64,000 nucleotides of DNA, from NCBI GenBank assembly GCA_020002185.1, contig CM034533.1, forward strand, positions 43,094,880 through 43,158,879. Reading direction: 5' to 3'. A program made the translations under genes and the position numbers. Source of the DNA: Paraescarpia echinospica. Its lineage: Eukaryota; Annelida; Polychaeta; Sabellida; Siboglinidae. The notes under the pieces are model-generated. The model was not told the origin of the DNA. It searched no databases and worked only from the letters and a program-made list of their open reading frames with translations. Of this stretch, positions 43,562-53,876 are shown piece after piece; positions within the stretch are counted from its first letter, which is position 1; the number at the start of each line of letters is the position of its first letter.

Positions 43562-44881
43562 CAGAGCTGGGGCGTAACGAAGTACAAGTACTTCGTTACT
43601 GTACTTGAGTAGAAAAGTTTACTTTTCGTGAGTAACGAAGTACATTTTTTAAGGAGTACTTTTACTTGTAACGAAGTACAAATGTGTGTACTTTTCATAA
43701 ATGTAATGAAGTATCCATAATTTATGCGTTAACAATTTGGAGCTCCACAAATATTAGTAACGAACGATAATGCCTGAAGCTCGGAACTGGTATCCGCCAA
43801 CATATATCTATAAATAGATATCAGCCGGAGCAACAACTGGTAGTCTTTTCTGATTGACCTATCATTGCCATTACCAGGCATGATCACCAGGTGGCGTGAA
43901 CATTGCCAAGATTATATGATGTCATTCGCGTTCAAAGATTTATCATGGAAGGATCAGCCGAAAACGATCATTTGCAGCATCCATGGCCATACTTATTCAG
44001 TATGTTTGAGATTAAGTCAGTTCACGGGGCTTCTGTTAAGTTGATCTGTTTGTTGTGTGCGTCGATATGCCAGATCTGTTGATCACCTTCAAACCTTCCT
44101 TATACACGTGGTCGGTTAATTATTAGTGTTAGACCTACGCAGCTAAAAGGTATTCTTGCCTAATTTTGCTGTGCAAATATATTACACCATAACACGTCGT
44201 TATTTGTACAAAAGGTGCAAGTGCACTTAATATGAACAAAACATGTTCCTAGATTTAAGTTCGAGCTATTAATGACCTGAAATACGTCCAGAATTGCATT
44301 AGTGATAAACGAAAGAAATTCACACATTATCGCCCCAAAACATTCCCTTTGCTGTGGCAATTTAAACTGCTAATGGTTACTCAGATTCATCTTAATAATA
44401 AACTAAGTACTGTTAGGGCCTATAAATGTTGTCTATATGTATTCTTGGTTCATGTTTTCAATATTTTTTCTCACATATTGACTCCCAGGCCTGATCATAG
44501 ACAATATTTAGTGTCCGCTGTACACACTACTGAATATGGTATTGCTATTATTTTATTTCTTTTGTCACTGTCTTGCATAGTAAGTACCCGGTATAGTTTG
44601 TTTGAGGAGCCTGTCACTGTATCCTGCTGAGGGTCCTGTCCTATTCAATAAAGTGTTTGTTTTGTTCACTACTGAATTGCTTGTTTGTTTGCAGTGGGTG
44701 ACCATGTCAATTTTTTTAAAGAAACGTACTTTTTCATTTACTTCAAGTACATTTGTTTACATTTTACTTGTACTTCAAGTACATTTTTCAAAAAGTACCT
44801 TTACTTTTACTTCAGTAGCTTTTTCCAAAGTTACTTGTACTTTTACTCAAGTACAAAATAAATGTACTTGTTACAGCTCTG
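43562..44881 (+). mobile_element. Non-autonomous hAT (Tol2/Ac-like) element inserted in POLB
   Basis: 1320 bases starting CAGAGCTGGGGC and ending GTTACAGCTCTG. Terminal inverted repeats share CAGAGCTG, and the subterminal regions are full of AAGTAC/TACTTTTACT motifs in both orientations, the pattern of Tol2-like hAT ends. It is flanked by a perfect 8-bp duplication, the hAT hallmark. No transposase frame was seen inside, so it depended on another element. Confidence 0.93.
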
Positions 44882-44889
44882 AACTCCAC
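44882..44889. repeat. hAT target-site duplication, right
   Basis: AACTCCAC, identical to 43554-43561. Confidence 0.93.
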
Positions 44890-46223
44890 GACTACCTGCG
44901 CACCAACAAGGCGGTCATCAGTCCAGCGAAAGATCGACACAATAGACCCTACACCGATAACTTGTGCCTCTTCCGCTGTCTGGCGCTTCATCAAGGCTCT
45001 AGCAACCTCTTAGGCAATTTGACGGCCCCAGCCTTAAAACTCTACGCCGACTACAGCACCACCGGGGGGAGTCCCTACGCGTTCGCCGGCGTTCCTCTGA
45101 ACGATCTCGACTGGGTGTAGACGGTCTTTAAAACCAACGTGGTCGTCTATTGACTGACGGAGGAGGACCCCGGAAAAACGTCCACCGAATTGATCCGCCA
45201 TTCCCTCTACCGGCACCCAACTAACATTAACATCAATTTGTACGACACGCACTATTCGTATATATGCGACGTCTCGCTGTTCTGTCACATGTACCTATGC
45301 AGTAAGTGCGGTGAATCGCTGTGGCGAAGGGCCTTTGATTTACGGCGTCACGAAGCGACGTGCGAGGTTGACGTTCGCCACGTCTTCCCCGGCGGTGTCT
45401 GCCACCCGACGCTGTCCGTGTTTCAGTGGTTGGAGGATGAGTGTATCTACGTGGACGAAGCCCTGCGCTACTACCCGTACAGGGCGACGTTCGACTTCAA
45501 GTGCTACATCGACAATCGTGATTTGGCAGCGGACAGCACCAAATGCCGGTGGATAGCCCGACACGAGCTACTCAGAGTGACTATCGCCTCGAACATCCCC
45601 AGCCACGAGACGGCGCAATGCTTCTTCACGACCGGGGATTCGAACGAGCTCGCGAAGCTCCTGATCGTCGCCCTGGAAGCCGTGAACGAAGCGGCATACA
45701 CGGCTCTGCGACTGTCGTACGACTCGACCTTCGAAGCGATCGCCGCGCTCGATGACGAATGGCAAGCCCAGTGTCGAGAGACGGAGGAGGAGGCGTCGGA
45801 TAAGAACCCGTACACCGTACTCGCCGACAGCCTGTGGACGTATCTACGCCATCTCCCCTTCCTCGGTTTCAACTCGGGTAAGTACGACTTGACCGTCGTC
45901 AAAAAGTATCTCACTCCCCTGTTCATGACCACCGAAGGACAGAGCATATCGTCGGCCTTTACGATCAAACGTCAGAACAACTTCGTGTCTAACGACGGCG
46001 ACGCTCAAGTTCCTGGACATCACTAACTACCTGGCCCCCGGTTTCAGCTATGATAAGTTTTTGAAAGCCTACGGTTGCGAAGTGACGAAGGGACACTTTC
46101 GCTAAGAATACCTCGATGAGCTGCGGAAACTAGGCGACACCGAACTACTGTCACGGGAGGCTTTCTACAGCCACCTAAAACGCGAAGGGATTTCCATCGC
46201 GGCGTACGAGGGCTGCGTGAAGG

Positions 46224-47025
46224 TATGGCGCGAAGAAGGAATGATGACGCTGCTGGACTTCCTCGTCTGGTACAACAACAGGGACGTGGTACCGTTCTTG
46301 GAGGCCGTCCATAAACAGTTCGCCTTCTACCAGCAGCGCCTCATCGATATGTTCAAAGACGCCATCTACGTACCGGGTGTAACGCTACTCTACCTGATCA
46401 ACGATCTCTCACAGACGCTTCACTTCACCCTCTTGAACGAGCCGAACAAGGACCTGCACGGCTCTTGCAATCGCAGACCGTCGGCGGTCCCTCGATCATT
46501 TTCGCGCATCATCACGAGGCCGACGTAACCTTTCTACGCCTAACCGAGAACGGCCAGTCGCCGCGGACTTGTCGCTCGATCGTGGGCTCCGACGCGAACG
46601 GACTCTACCTATGGGCTATCACGCTATGGCGCGAAGAAGGAATGATGACGCTGCTGGACTTCCTCGTCTGGTACAACAACAGGGACGTGGTACCGTTCTT
46701 GGAGGCCGTCCATAAACAGTTCGCCTTCTACCAGCAGCGCCTCATCGATATGTTCAAAGACGCCATCTACGTACCGGGTGTAACGCTACTCTACCTGATC
46801 AACGATCTCTCACAGACGCTTCACTTCACCCTCTTGAACGAGCCGAACAAGGACCTGCACGGCTCTTGCAATCGCAGACCGTCGGCGGTCCCTCGATCAT
46901 TTTCGCGCATCATCACGAGGCCGACGTAACCTTTCTACGCCTAACCGAGAACGGCCAGTCGCCGCGGACTTGTCGCTCGATCGTGGGCTCCGACGCGAAC
47001 GGACTCTACCTATGGGCTATCACGC
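46224..47025 (+). repeat. Tandem direct duplication of 401 bases within POLB
   Basis: 46224-46624 and 46625-47025 appear identical by eye. Each includes the WYNNRDVVPFLEA region, the CRSIVGSDANGLYLW motif and the same internal frameshift. As 401 is not a multiple of three, the duplication itself shifts the frame. Confidence 0.93.
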
Positions 47026-48659
47026 AAGATATGCCGACGGGGTGGTACACGCGCCGCCGCGAGGAGAACGTCTTTAGGCCGGAACGCGTGCACCGCTACG
47101 GTCGTATGGCCGTGCAGTGGCTGACGTGGGAGGCTGAACGGAAGGGGTGTGCATAAGACACCAGCTCAACAGGCGCGAGAAACGCGTCGGTAAGTACCGG
47201 GTCGACGGCTGGTGTCGAGAGACGAAGACGGCGTACCAGTTCCAAGGGTGCTTCTTCCACGGCTGCCCGTGTATGGGGAAGGAAACGAACGAAGTTAACG
47301 GAAAGCCGATGGTTCAACTGTACGCCGAGACGATCGCCACCACAACCTACCTTCGCCGCTTCATAACTGTCGTCGAGATTTGGGAGTGCCAGTGGCGCAA
47401 TGTGAGACCGCCGCCGCCGCCGCCGGAGACCCGTCGCTGTACAGGCAGCGGCGGCAAAATTACGCGGTCGACGATCTTGAAGGCCGTATTCGACGACACT
47501 CTCTTTGGCCTGATAGAGTGCGACATCGCCGAGATGCAGCCGATCTTCAAGAACGCCTACATTACTCGCGATGATCTCAGTCCATTGATACGTCGCTACG
47601 CCGAAGCGTACGAGCTCCTGACTCGACCTCAGCGGACGCTCGTGGAGAACTTTTTCGGCACCAAGATTCTACTCGCGACTCCCCTACTACAGTGGTACCT
47701 GGAGCACGGACTCGTCGTCGACCGCGTGTACCAGATCGTCGAGTACGTGCCGATCGCGTGCTTTCGTCGCTTCGGCGACACGGTCTCCGCCGAGCGACAC
47801 CGACCCCGACAAAGTCATCCTCGCTGATATGTTTAAATTTCATGGGAACAGTTCCTATGGGAAAACTATCACGCGGGTCGATCTGCACCGGGACATCAAG
47901 TACTGCACGTCTACCGGTGCCGCGACGCTGATTAATGATCGACGCTTCCGGCAGCTCGACGTCGTCGTACCCGACGGTCTCTACGAGGTGGTGATGAACA
48001 AGCGAACCGTCAAGTACGCGCTGCCCTTCCAGATCGGCTACTTCGTGTACCAGTACGCCAAACAACGTATGCTGGAGTATTATTACGACTTCATCGCTAC
48101 CTACGTGCTGCGTCCCCTGTTCCAGTACTGCGCAATGGACACCGACTCTGCTTATTTGGACCTCGCGGGTCGGGGCATCGACGAGCTCGTGGAGGAGGGT
48201 AAGCGCGAGCACTACTTCCGCCACCGAGGAGAATGGTTCCCGTCGGAGTGCTGTGCCGATCACGTGGAGGCGTACGTACAGTGCCGACTCGCCGACCGAC
48301 CGTGGGACGCGCCCGCCGAATGTAGCGCGAAGCGTCGGGCGTACGATAAGAGAACGCCGGGCGTCTTCAAAGAGGAATGGTCCGGTCGCGGTATTGTCGC
48401 GCTCTGCAGTAAGACCTACTACTGTTTCGGCGCCGGCGGCGACAAGTACAGCACGAAGGGGTTGAGCAAGCGTAAGAACGACATCGACAAGGACGTCTTC
48501 CTCGCCCTGCTGCGTGGACAATGGAGCGGTAGCGGATGGAACCGCGGCTTCCAACTGAAGGAATCGTCCGTACTGACGTACTTCAAGAGCACGCGGCGTT
48601 GAGCTGCTTCTACGCAAAAGGTCGCGTGCTCGACGACGGAGTCACTACGGCATGTATAC

Positions 48660-48990
48660 TCGTATAAACACTACCCTAACCTAGGGATTACCTAAGGGGG
48701 TGCCCCCCTCCCCTAAGGGTATGGATGTGTACAGGTAGGTAGGGGTATGGATGTCCGCCCCTCCTCTAGGGGTATGGATGTGTGTAGGTAGGGTGTATGA
48801 ATGGGGTATGGATGTAGAGGTATGGAGGTATGTGTTTAGGTAGGCGTAGGGGTGTGGATGTCCGCCCCTCCCCTAATGGCATGGATGTGTGTAGGTAGGT
48901 GTATGGATCTCCCCTAGGGGTAGGGGTGTGGATGTATGTAGGTAGGAAATAATAAAGAGTGAAAAAAAAAAACACAGCAGTTTTCATCGT
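48660..48990. repeat. G-rich minisatellite and shared 3' region between convergent Polinton halves
   Basis: GGTATGGATGTGTGTAGGTAGG and CCGCCCCTCCCCTAGGGG units alternate. AATAAAGAG at about 48950 followed by an A run serves as a plausible polyadenylation site for POLB; TTTTATTTG at 48991-48999 (AATAAA on the minus strand) is the equivalent for the protease transcript. Confidence 0.7.
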
Positions 48991-49006
48991 CTTTTATTTG
49001 TCATTA

Positions 49007-49483
49007 CTAAGCGAAGCGAAAGTGAGAAATTGAATGCGGTTTTAGCCAGTCGAATACGAGACAGTCGTTAGCCACCCTATCGGGGCCGAACAGGCAGTGG
49101 AAGCCCTTTAACGGCGTACCGTGGCATCTTAAGAGCAGGTAGGCGACGCAATATTGTCCGCATACGTTAGATACTCCGCTCTGCAGTCACTTGTCGTTGT
49201 ATGTCGACGAGTCGCAGTTACGGTGAAGGAAGGCGCGGAAGTCGGCGTGTAGCGGTGGTAGTCCGTTCGAGTCGAAGTAGTCGCCTCGCCGATCCACGTC
49301 CACGTAGACGGCCACCAAGTGTTCTCCCGGTTCATCACCATCGTCGGTGTTGCAAACGAAGGCCGTCGGGTAAGCGGTGAGCCGTCTTTTCGATTGCTCT
49401 TCTTTAGGCAGGACACCGATGACGACGTTTTTATTGTACGCGTCGAGCTTCAGGCGGCGTATCAGCTGAAACGTGTCCAACAT
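49007..49483 (-). pseudogene. PRO: Adenain-like cysteine protease of the Polinton
   Basis: ATG 49483 gives a ~158-codon protein, normal for the family, of which codon 99 is TGA (49187-49189). Visible catalytic features: GEHLVAVYVD (His; the following Trp of adenain is Leu here), RGDYFDSNGLPP (Asp region) and, after the stop, VCGQYC (Cys with its Gln neighbour). It would process capsid proteins during virion maturation. It starts four bases after the MCP stop and ends at TAG 49007-49009, the last gene of the minus-strand half. The stop separates the His/Asp from the Cys, so the relic is inactive. Confidence 0.9.
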
Positions 49484-49487
49484 GGGC

Positions 49488-50787
49488 TCAACAGTCGTAC
49501 ACGACGTTCCATTTCTTGTCGATCTCGAGCACCTTCTCGAACTTCCCGTACACGATGACGTTCACCGTCCGGTCAGCGCCACTACGAAGTGGACCTCCAC
49601 GCGCAGGTTCCCCTTACGCACGACGTTGAAATGATCGCCGTCGCAACAATCGGGCGCAGGTCGAAGCCGAAGATGGTGTAGCCGCCGCCGAAGTCGGTGC
49701 GCTCCAGGTCGTTCCCCTATTCCTCGTACGCCTTTCCCGTCGCCCTGAAGAGGTTCATATAGCTTCGTATGCAATGGCGAAGCGCGAATTTCGGCTGCAG
49801 CGGCTTGCTCGGTACCTGGCGTCCGTCGACGTAGAGGGCGAGGCAGTTTATGTCGTTGTGCTTTGCGTTAAACGGGTTTTTATCGTAGGCACCGTTATAG
49901 GCGTCGTTGTCGAACAGGCACATGAACACGCGTTTCGGGAGGACGCCCAGTTAGACGTTCTCGTGAGTATGAGACATCGTGCCCTGCCGTATCGAGAACA
50001 CCTTGCAGTCGACTCGACATAGCGGGTACTTGGCCTTCCCCTTCGTCAACGCTTTAATATGACCGAGCTGGACGGACGGATTCACCTTAGCTTTTCGCAC
50101 TTGCAGGTAGGTCTCCAGCAGCACAGTTTTGAACCCCGGATCGGCGACCGCTCCTATGAGCGCGAAGGCGTCCTTGCTTCGCACCAGTCGGATCTTTACG
50201 TCGACGCCGTTCTGTAGGTACCGGTCTTGCATGAACACGTCGGCGTGCAGGCGTCTCATCAGGTCTACTTCGCGGCTGTTCCGTGTGAACCGGTGCCGCT
50301 GCGCGTACCTGTTGTTAGCATTCGCGGTCGCGTCCATGTACAAGGCGGTATCCTTGTACCACAGACTACCCCCGAGCTGCGACTTTTTGGCGTCGGTGCC
50401 GTAACTCAGCAGGGTTTCGATATAGGCCCGGTACGGATACGTATTGGTCGACGGCGTCACAATCGTGCCGTTCAGCGACACGTCGACTTGACTGAACACC
50501 GAATGCAGAAAATTGTTGACCGGGGCCACGACGCTACCGTCAACGAGATCGGTACCGTCCCCCTGCACGATTTTGACTCGCGCGTACAGTCTAACGCTCT
50601 ACAGGTCCAGATAGTCGTCTCTCCATCCCGGGATGAGGAATTCGATAGGTCCACCCGCGTCGCGGGCCGTCAGCGGCTGGTGTTCGATCCACTGACCGCT
50701 CTCGATGCTCGTCTATGTCATCGGGACGCTGAGCAGGTCCATTTCGCTCTTTAGGCCCTCGCACGACTGTCGATGCATGAACGTCAT
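49488..50787 (-). pseudogene. MCP: Double-jelly-roll major capsid protein (hexon-type)
   Basis: ATG 50787, stop 49488-49490, about 430 codons. Visible family blocks: VNNFLHSVFSQVDVSLNG, YPYRAYIETLLSYG, LGGSLWYKDT, RDA..IE near the start, NPFNAKHNDINCLALYVDG followed by VPSKPLQP, GGYTIFGFDL and a C-terminal VNVIVYGKFEKVLEID. In polintoviruses this protein forms the trimeric capsomers. Lesions: TAG at 50713-50715 (codon 25), stop near 50595, stop at 49951-49953, stop near 49717, and a frameshift near 49562. The order of capsid genes (minor, core, MCP, protease) is the usual one. Confidence 0.93.
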
Positions 50788-50788
50788 T

Positions 50789-51196
50789 CTAGTTGGTGAA
50801 TATATCGCTCGACGTCTGTTCCTTTCGACGACGTTTCTTCTTACTTGGCTTTGATGGTTTACCCGGCGGCTTTATATCGATCGCTTTCCGTCGTCGCTTT
50901 TTCGGCGGCGGCTGCTGCTGCTGTTGCGTATTCAACGCGCGTCGTTTTACCGACTGTTTCAAATTCTCGTCGACGACGATGTCCCGCGCCACGCGCATGC
51001 CCGTGTTGAGAGCGAGTTTTCTCAGCGCCAAGGCTCCTCTCTTGATAAGAGGCATGGCGCTTCGAAACAGGCTCCCGAAGAGATTGCCGAAGCCGTTTCT
51101 CCGTTGTATTCTACTGCCGACGAAGACCGGTAGGTTACCGCCGACCTGTCGAGTGTAGTAGTACTCTTACACGTTGCGGCCGGCTCTCGACGCCAT
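50789..51196 (-). pseudogene. pX-like basic core/minor capsid protein
   Basis: ATG 51196 (overlapping the minor capsid stop as TGATG) leads to a ~135-codon frame with TAA at codon 10. It has GGNLPVFVGSRIQRRNGFGN, a MPLIKRGALALRK block and a very basic C-terminus with a Gln/Pro run (QQQQQPPPKKRRRK) and PSKPSKKKRRRK. Polinton and adintovirus genomes carry such an adenovirus pX/core-like protein next to MCP, presumed to bind DNA or line the capsid. It ends one base before the MCP ATG. Confidence 0.75.
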
Positions 51197-52079
51197 CAAA
51201 ACAGTTTGGATTTGCAGCGTCTGATGTGAAGCGTCGACGCGAGTTTCCTCTGTTCGAATGGTATCAATTGACCAATGTCGTCTCTTATATCAATCTCGAT
51301 CGAGTCAAACTGTTTCCGCAGAAGAGGTACCTATTGAACGCGGTCGAAAGCATTCGATATAGTGCTCCCGTTCGTACCGTAGACGGCGATGGTTCGGAGG
51401 AGCGGGGCGAAAACGTCACCGACGATGCACGTTTCCACGATGTCTGTGTACACGTATATGGTGTCGAGTCCCCGATGCATGTTCACCGTATATTTCCCCT
51501 CGTACTCAAAGGAATACGAGGCGGGTGCTGATGATGACGCCGCCGCTGGCGAGGGAGTCGCTCCGCCCGACGATGAAATCTTCGTCTGCCCACGGCACGA
51601 CAACGGTCGACGATTCGTAGCCCAGTACGCTTTTGAGAAGGCTAAGAGGGGGTATGGTAAATGTGACACCCGGCGATAAACGCAGCTTCATCCGGTTATA
51701 AATTGGGCTGAACTCCAGGCGGGTCTTGACTTTATCGGTGCTCAGTTTCGTAAGTCTCGTTGATAATGTGCATCAACTCGTAAGCGCTGTTGTAAAAACC
51801 ATAAGGGATGTTGCCTTGCCGGTGAATTTCACTACCATCCGCGGCGGTGTAAATGCCGCTCTCCCCTATCTTGCATGTCAAGAAGAAGTACGCGTCCTCT
51901 TCTCTCACGTTGTACCAGGTATGCGGGTACTGTAGCCCCACCAGCCTGCATTCCCATTGCCCCGACAGGTCGATGCGTTTCGGTAGTTGGGTGGTGTAGT
52001 GAGTCAACGTATTTTCGGGATGCGTTTTCATAGAGGCATTGCTCGGCAACGTCAGGTAAAACTCAGTCGATGCCATCAC
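51196..52079 (-). pseudogene. Minor capsid protein (penton-type single jelly roll)
   Basis: Start at 52079 (MMASTEFYLTLPSNASM). Family blocks: NTLTHYTTQLPK, WECRLVGLQYPHTWYN, AYELMHIINETY, then after a frameshift (51670-51730) FEYEGKYTVNMHRG, LDTIYVYTDIVETCIVGDV and APLLRTIAVYG, a TAG at 51330-51332 and a C-terminal FEQRKLASTLHIRRC before TGA 51196-51198. This is the Polinton vertex protein. A TATA-like box lies ~90 bases upstream (52170-52177). Two lesions at least. Confidence 0.9.
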
Positions 52080-52163
52080 GTTTCATAGACGCACTCGGTA
52101 GTAGGTAACCGAGACAGCTACTCAGCAACGCCGTCCACAGGTTGGATTCGCCCTGGCCGCGCG

Positions 52164-52376
52164 TTACATTGTATATACTGACCACGATAACCGTGTACAG
52201 GACGACGATCTGTCACAGGAAAATGATTCGGCTTTAGGGTATTCGTTGCCGCAGATACACCATGGAACGTGTTCGCGGACGTCGTCGTCGAAGGCACCGG
52301 TCGCATCGACAAAGGTTGTTACAACGGTGGCGACGGCTGGGTCTTCGGCGGAAGCAGTTGTGTCCTCGTCGGTCAT
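52164..52376 (-). CDS. Small acidic PWCxCG protein, copy 2
   Basis: ATG 52376: MTDEDTTASAEDPAVATV, then GAFDDDVREHVPWCICGNEY, a Cys-containing tail and a stop at 52164-52166 (70 aa). A tandem paralogue of the gene at 52560: both start MTD, have an Ala/Asp-rich middle and share D.VRE..PWC.CG. Each has a TATAAAGGG/GATAAAGGG-like box and similar leader, so promoter and gene were duplicated together (184 bases apart). I do not recognise the family; CxCG suggests half of a zinc site. Confidence 0.5.
   Translation of the reverse strand: MTDEDTTASAEDPAVATVVTTFVDATGAFDDDVREHVPWCICGNEYPKAESFSCDRSSSCTRLSWSVYTM
52170..52177 (-). promoter_or_regulatory. TATA-like box of minor capsid gene
   Basis: Minus strand TATATACA, 90 bases before the start at 52079, lying within the end of the preceding PWCxCG frame. 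Confidence 0.45.
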
Positions 52377-52560
52377 CGTCGTACGACTGCCGTCCGATAA
52401 TACGGCACCTTCCCTTTATCTTAGACATGAGGAATTGACGACTCGGCTTTAGGCCGCAGAAACACCACGGAGCGCGTTCGCGGACGTCGTGGTCGTCGTC
52501 GTCGACGGCATCGGTCGCATTGAAAAGGACGGATGGGGCGGCGGCGGCGGCGTCGGTCAT
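52234..52560 (-). CDS. Small acidic PWCxCG protein, copy 1
   Basis: ATG 52560 (ATGA overlap with the integrase stop): MTDAAAAAPSVLFNATD, DDDDHDVRERAPWCFCGLKP. The frame remains open through the promoter of copy 2 into a basic region and stops at 52234-52236; the extra ~50 residues are probably an accidental extension after loss of an earlier stop. The TATA box at 52611-52619 lies inside the integrase C-terminal coding region. Confidence 0.5.
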   Translation of the reverse strand: MTDAAAAAPSVLFNATDAVDDDDHDVRERAPWCFCGLKPSRQFLMSKIKGRCRIIGRQSYDDDRRGHNCFRRRPSRRHRCNNLCRCDRCLRRRRPRTRSMVYLRQRIP

Positions 52561-53734
52561 CGGCTGTCGTTGTCGTCGTCGCACGACTGACTACCGAGTC
52601 GGTGCGTCAACCCTTTATAGTCCAAGAGCGCCTTGGCGTCGATCCGGCTATTGAAGGAAGCCGGATAGCCGCTTCATTCACGAGCACCTCCGCCACGCCT
52701 CCCTTACGTCGCCGACGGTGTAGAGCAGCCTCCACTCGATACAGTTTATCCTTCGGGATGATTACTCATTGCAGCTCCGGTTCGTAGAAGGTTCCGTCTA
52801 GAAGCGTTCCGGCGTCGTCCCTCAATCGGTAAACGGGAGTGTCGGACGGGTGCGCTTCTACGACGGTGAAGAGCTTTTCGCTCCAGTTAGCCATGTATCC
52901 TTTCTTGAACCGATCCTTCGCCTTGCTGATGCGTACGCGATCTCCCTTTCGCACTTTCGGCTTGCCTCCTCGACCGACGTCGGCGTAAAACCGTTGCCAC
53001 ACACTCTTCTGGTTCTCGGCGTTGACACTCGCCGGCGTCCTACCGATGCTTCGATGGTAGGCATTGTTGTACGACCGCACGAAGTCCGGCAACGGCTCTA
53101 CGTATCTCAGCGTCTGATGCTTCGTGAAGTACCTCCACATGCGAGTCTTTAGCGTCCGATTGAATCTTTCCACGACACTTGCTTTAGTCTCCTCGTTGTG
53201 CGTCACAAAATGGTGGACGCCGTGTTCCGTCAAAAGTTTCTGAAAGGGTCTGTTGAGAAACTCCGTCCCCTTGTCGGTCTATAGCGCATTCGGCGGCTGC
53301 TCCTGCTGCTGCAGCAGGCTCTCGAAGGCCGTAACGAGCGCCGGACCGGCTTTACTCTTCAACGGGACACAAAACGCCCGCTTCGAAAAGACATCGATGA
53401 CCGTCAATAGGAACGTTATACCGTCGTTGTACTTTTTTCAGTTTAGCGACGTCGACGAGATCGGCTTGCCACTGCTGGTTTCGACCGCCTACGATAAGGC
53501 AACGTCGTTTGAAACGTCGTTTGACCGGATGTGAAGCGTATAGGCGTCCTGTTCCGATAGCCAACGCTTGACGATCGGTTTGGGTACTACAGTCGCCCGG
53601 TGCAATGCGTCGACGCCGCCGTAGCTACCCGCCTGTTTCGGGTCGAAATAAGCGTGCTTCAGCCGTTCCCGTTGTTGTTGAGGGCGGCGGCAGCGCTTTC
53701 GTTGCGTACCACCACGAGTCCGCCGGGACACCAT
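52557..53734 (-). pseudogene. INT: Retroviral-type integrase with chromodomain
   Basis: ATG 53734 opens a basic N-terminus (RRTRGGTQRKRCRR) and YFDPKQAGSYGGVDALHRAT, then WLSEQDAYTLH. The DDE core shows QWQADLVDVAKLKK (first Asp), a TAG directly before TDKGTEFLNRPF (second Asp) and KASVVERFNRTLK (Glu). An SH3-like RVRISKAKDRFKKGYMANWS follows. After TGA 52766-52768 the chromodomain is still visible (DKLYRVEAALHRRRRKGG, EVLV, then GYPASFNSRIDAKALLDY in another frame), ending at TGA 52557-52559. It inserts element DNA into the host genome. At least four lesions (frameshifts near 53400 and 53530, two stops). Confidence 0.92.
52611..52619 (-). promoter_or_regulatory. TATA box of PWCxCG copy 1, inside integrase gene
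   Basis: Minus strand TATAAAGGG about 50 bases before ATG 52560. The duplicated leader after it (GT.GTACGACGATGACCGACG-like) recurs before copy 2. Confidence 0.55.
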
Positions 53735-53841
53735 GGCGGCGAGTCCGATCGATTTACGAAAAATAATACACAGATATATAAAGCGGAAGCTGCTGCGACT
53801 ACGGCGATGCCGCCGACGACTACCGACCTTCGAGGGAACAT
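53659..53841 (-). CDS. Small single-pass membrane protein
   Basis: ATG 53841 gives about 60 residues: MFPRRS, then VVVGGIAVVAAASALYICVL as one membrane helix, FFVNRSDSPPW and a short polar tail. It overlaps the first ~75 bases of integrase in another frame. Compact Polintons often carry a small membrane protein here; function unknown. The start could also be an upstream non-ATG codon at 53892. Confidence 0.45.
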   Translation of the reverse strand: MFPRRSVVVGGIAVVAAASALYICVLFFVNRSDSPPWCPGGLVVVRNESAAAALNNNGNG

Positions 53842-53876
53842 ACTAGCTTTTGAGCGGCTCGGGTGTTTCAACCTCT

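Larger units (their letters stand above)
42998..48602 (+). pseudogene. POLB: Protein-primed family-B DNA polymerase of the Polinton, multiply broken
   Basis: ATG 42998 gives MPVCPACGRAVDRLKGHSC and further C2HC fingers (CPNCDRKYAF..., CPKCGNSFVY...). A second zinc-binding block (CSKCGESLWRRAFDLRRHEATC) precedes the exonuclease. Exo I reads ATFDFKCYI, with Lys where Glu is expected; Exo II is FNSGKYDL. The palm has SDANGLYLW (motif A), KFHGNSSYGK (motif B) and MDTDSAY (motif C), ending with YCFG.GGDKYSTKGLSK. Lesions: hAT insertion 43562-44881, stops at 45118-45120, near 45150 and at 46103-46105, frameshifts near 46000, 46465, 47150 and 47815, and a 401-base tandem duplication. The intact family makes the element's replicase. 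The natural stop is at 48600-48602. Confidence 0.93.

Noticed and set aside
48766..48987. Pro/Thr/His-rich minus-strand frame in the G-rich minisatellite
   Set aside because: Translation of repeat units only, located between polyadenylation signals.
53776..53790. Plus-strand TATATAAAG inside the minus-strand membrane protein gene
   Set aside because: No credible plus-strand gene follows; the downstream plus frame is the shadow of the integrase and GW-block genes.
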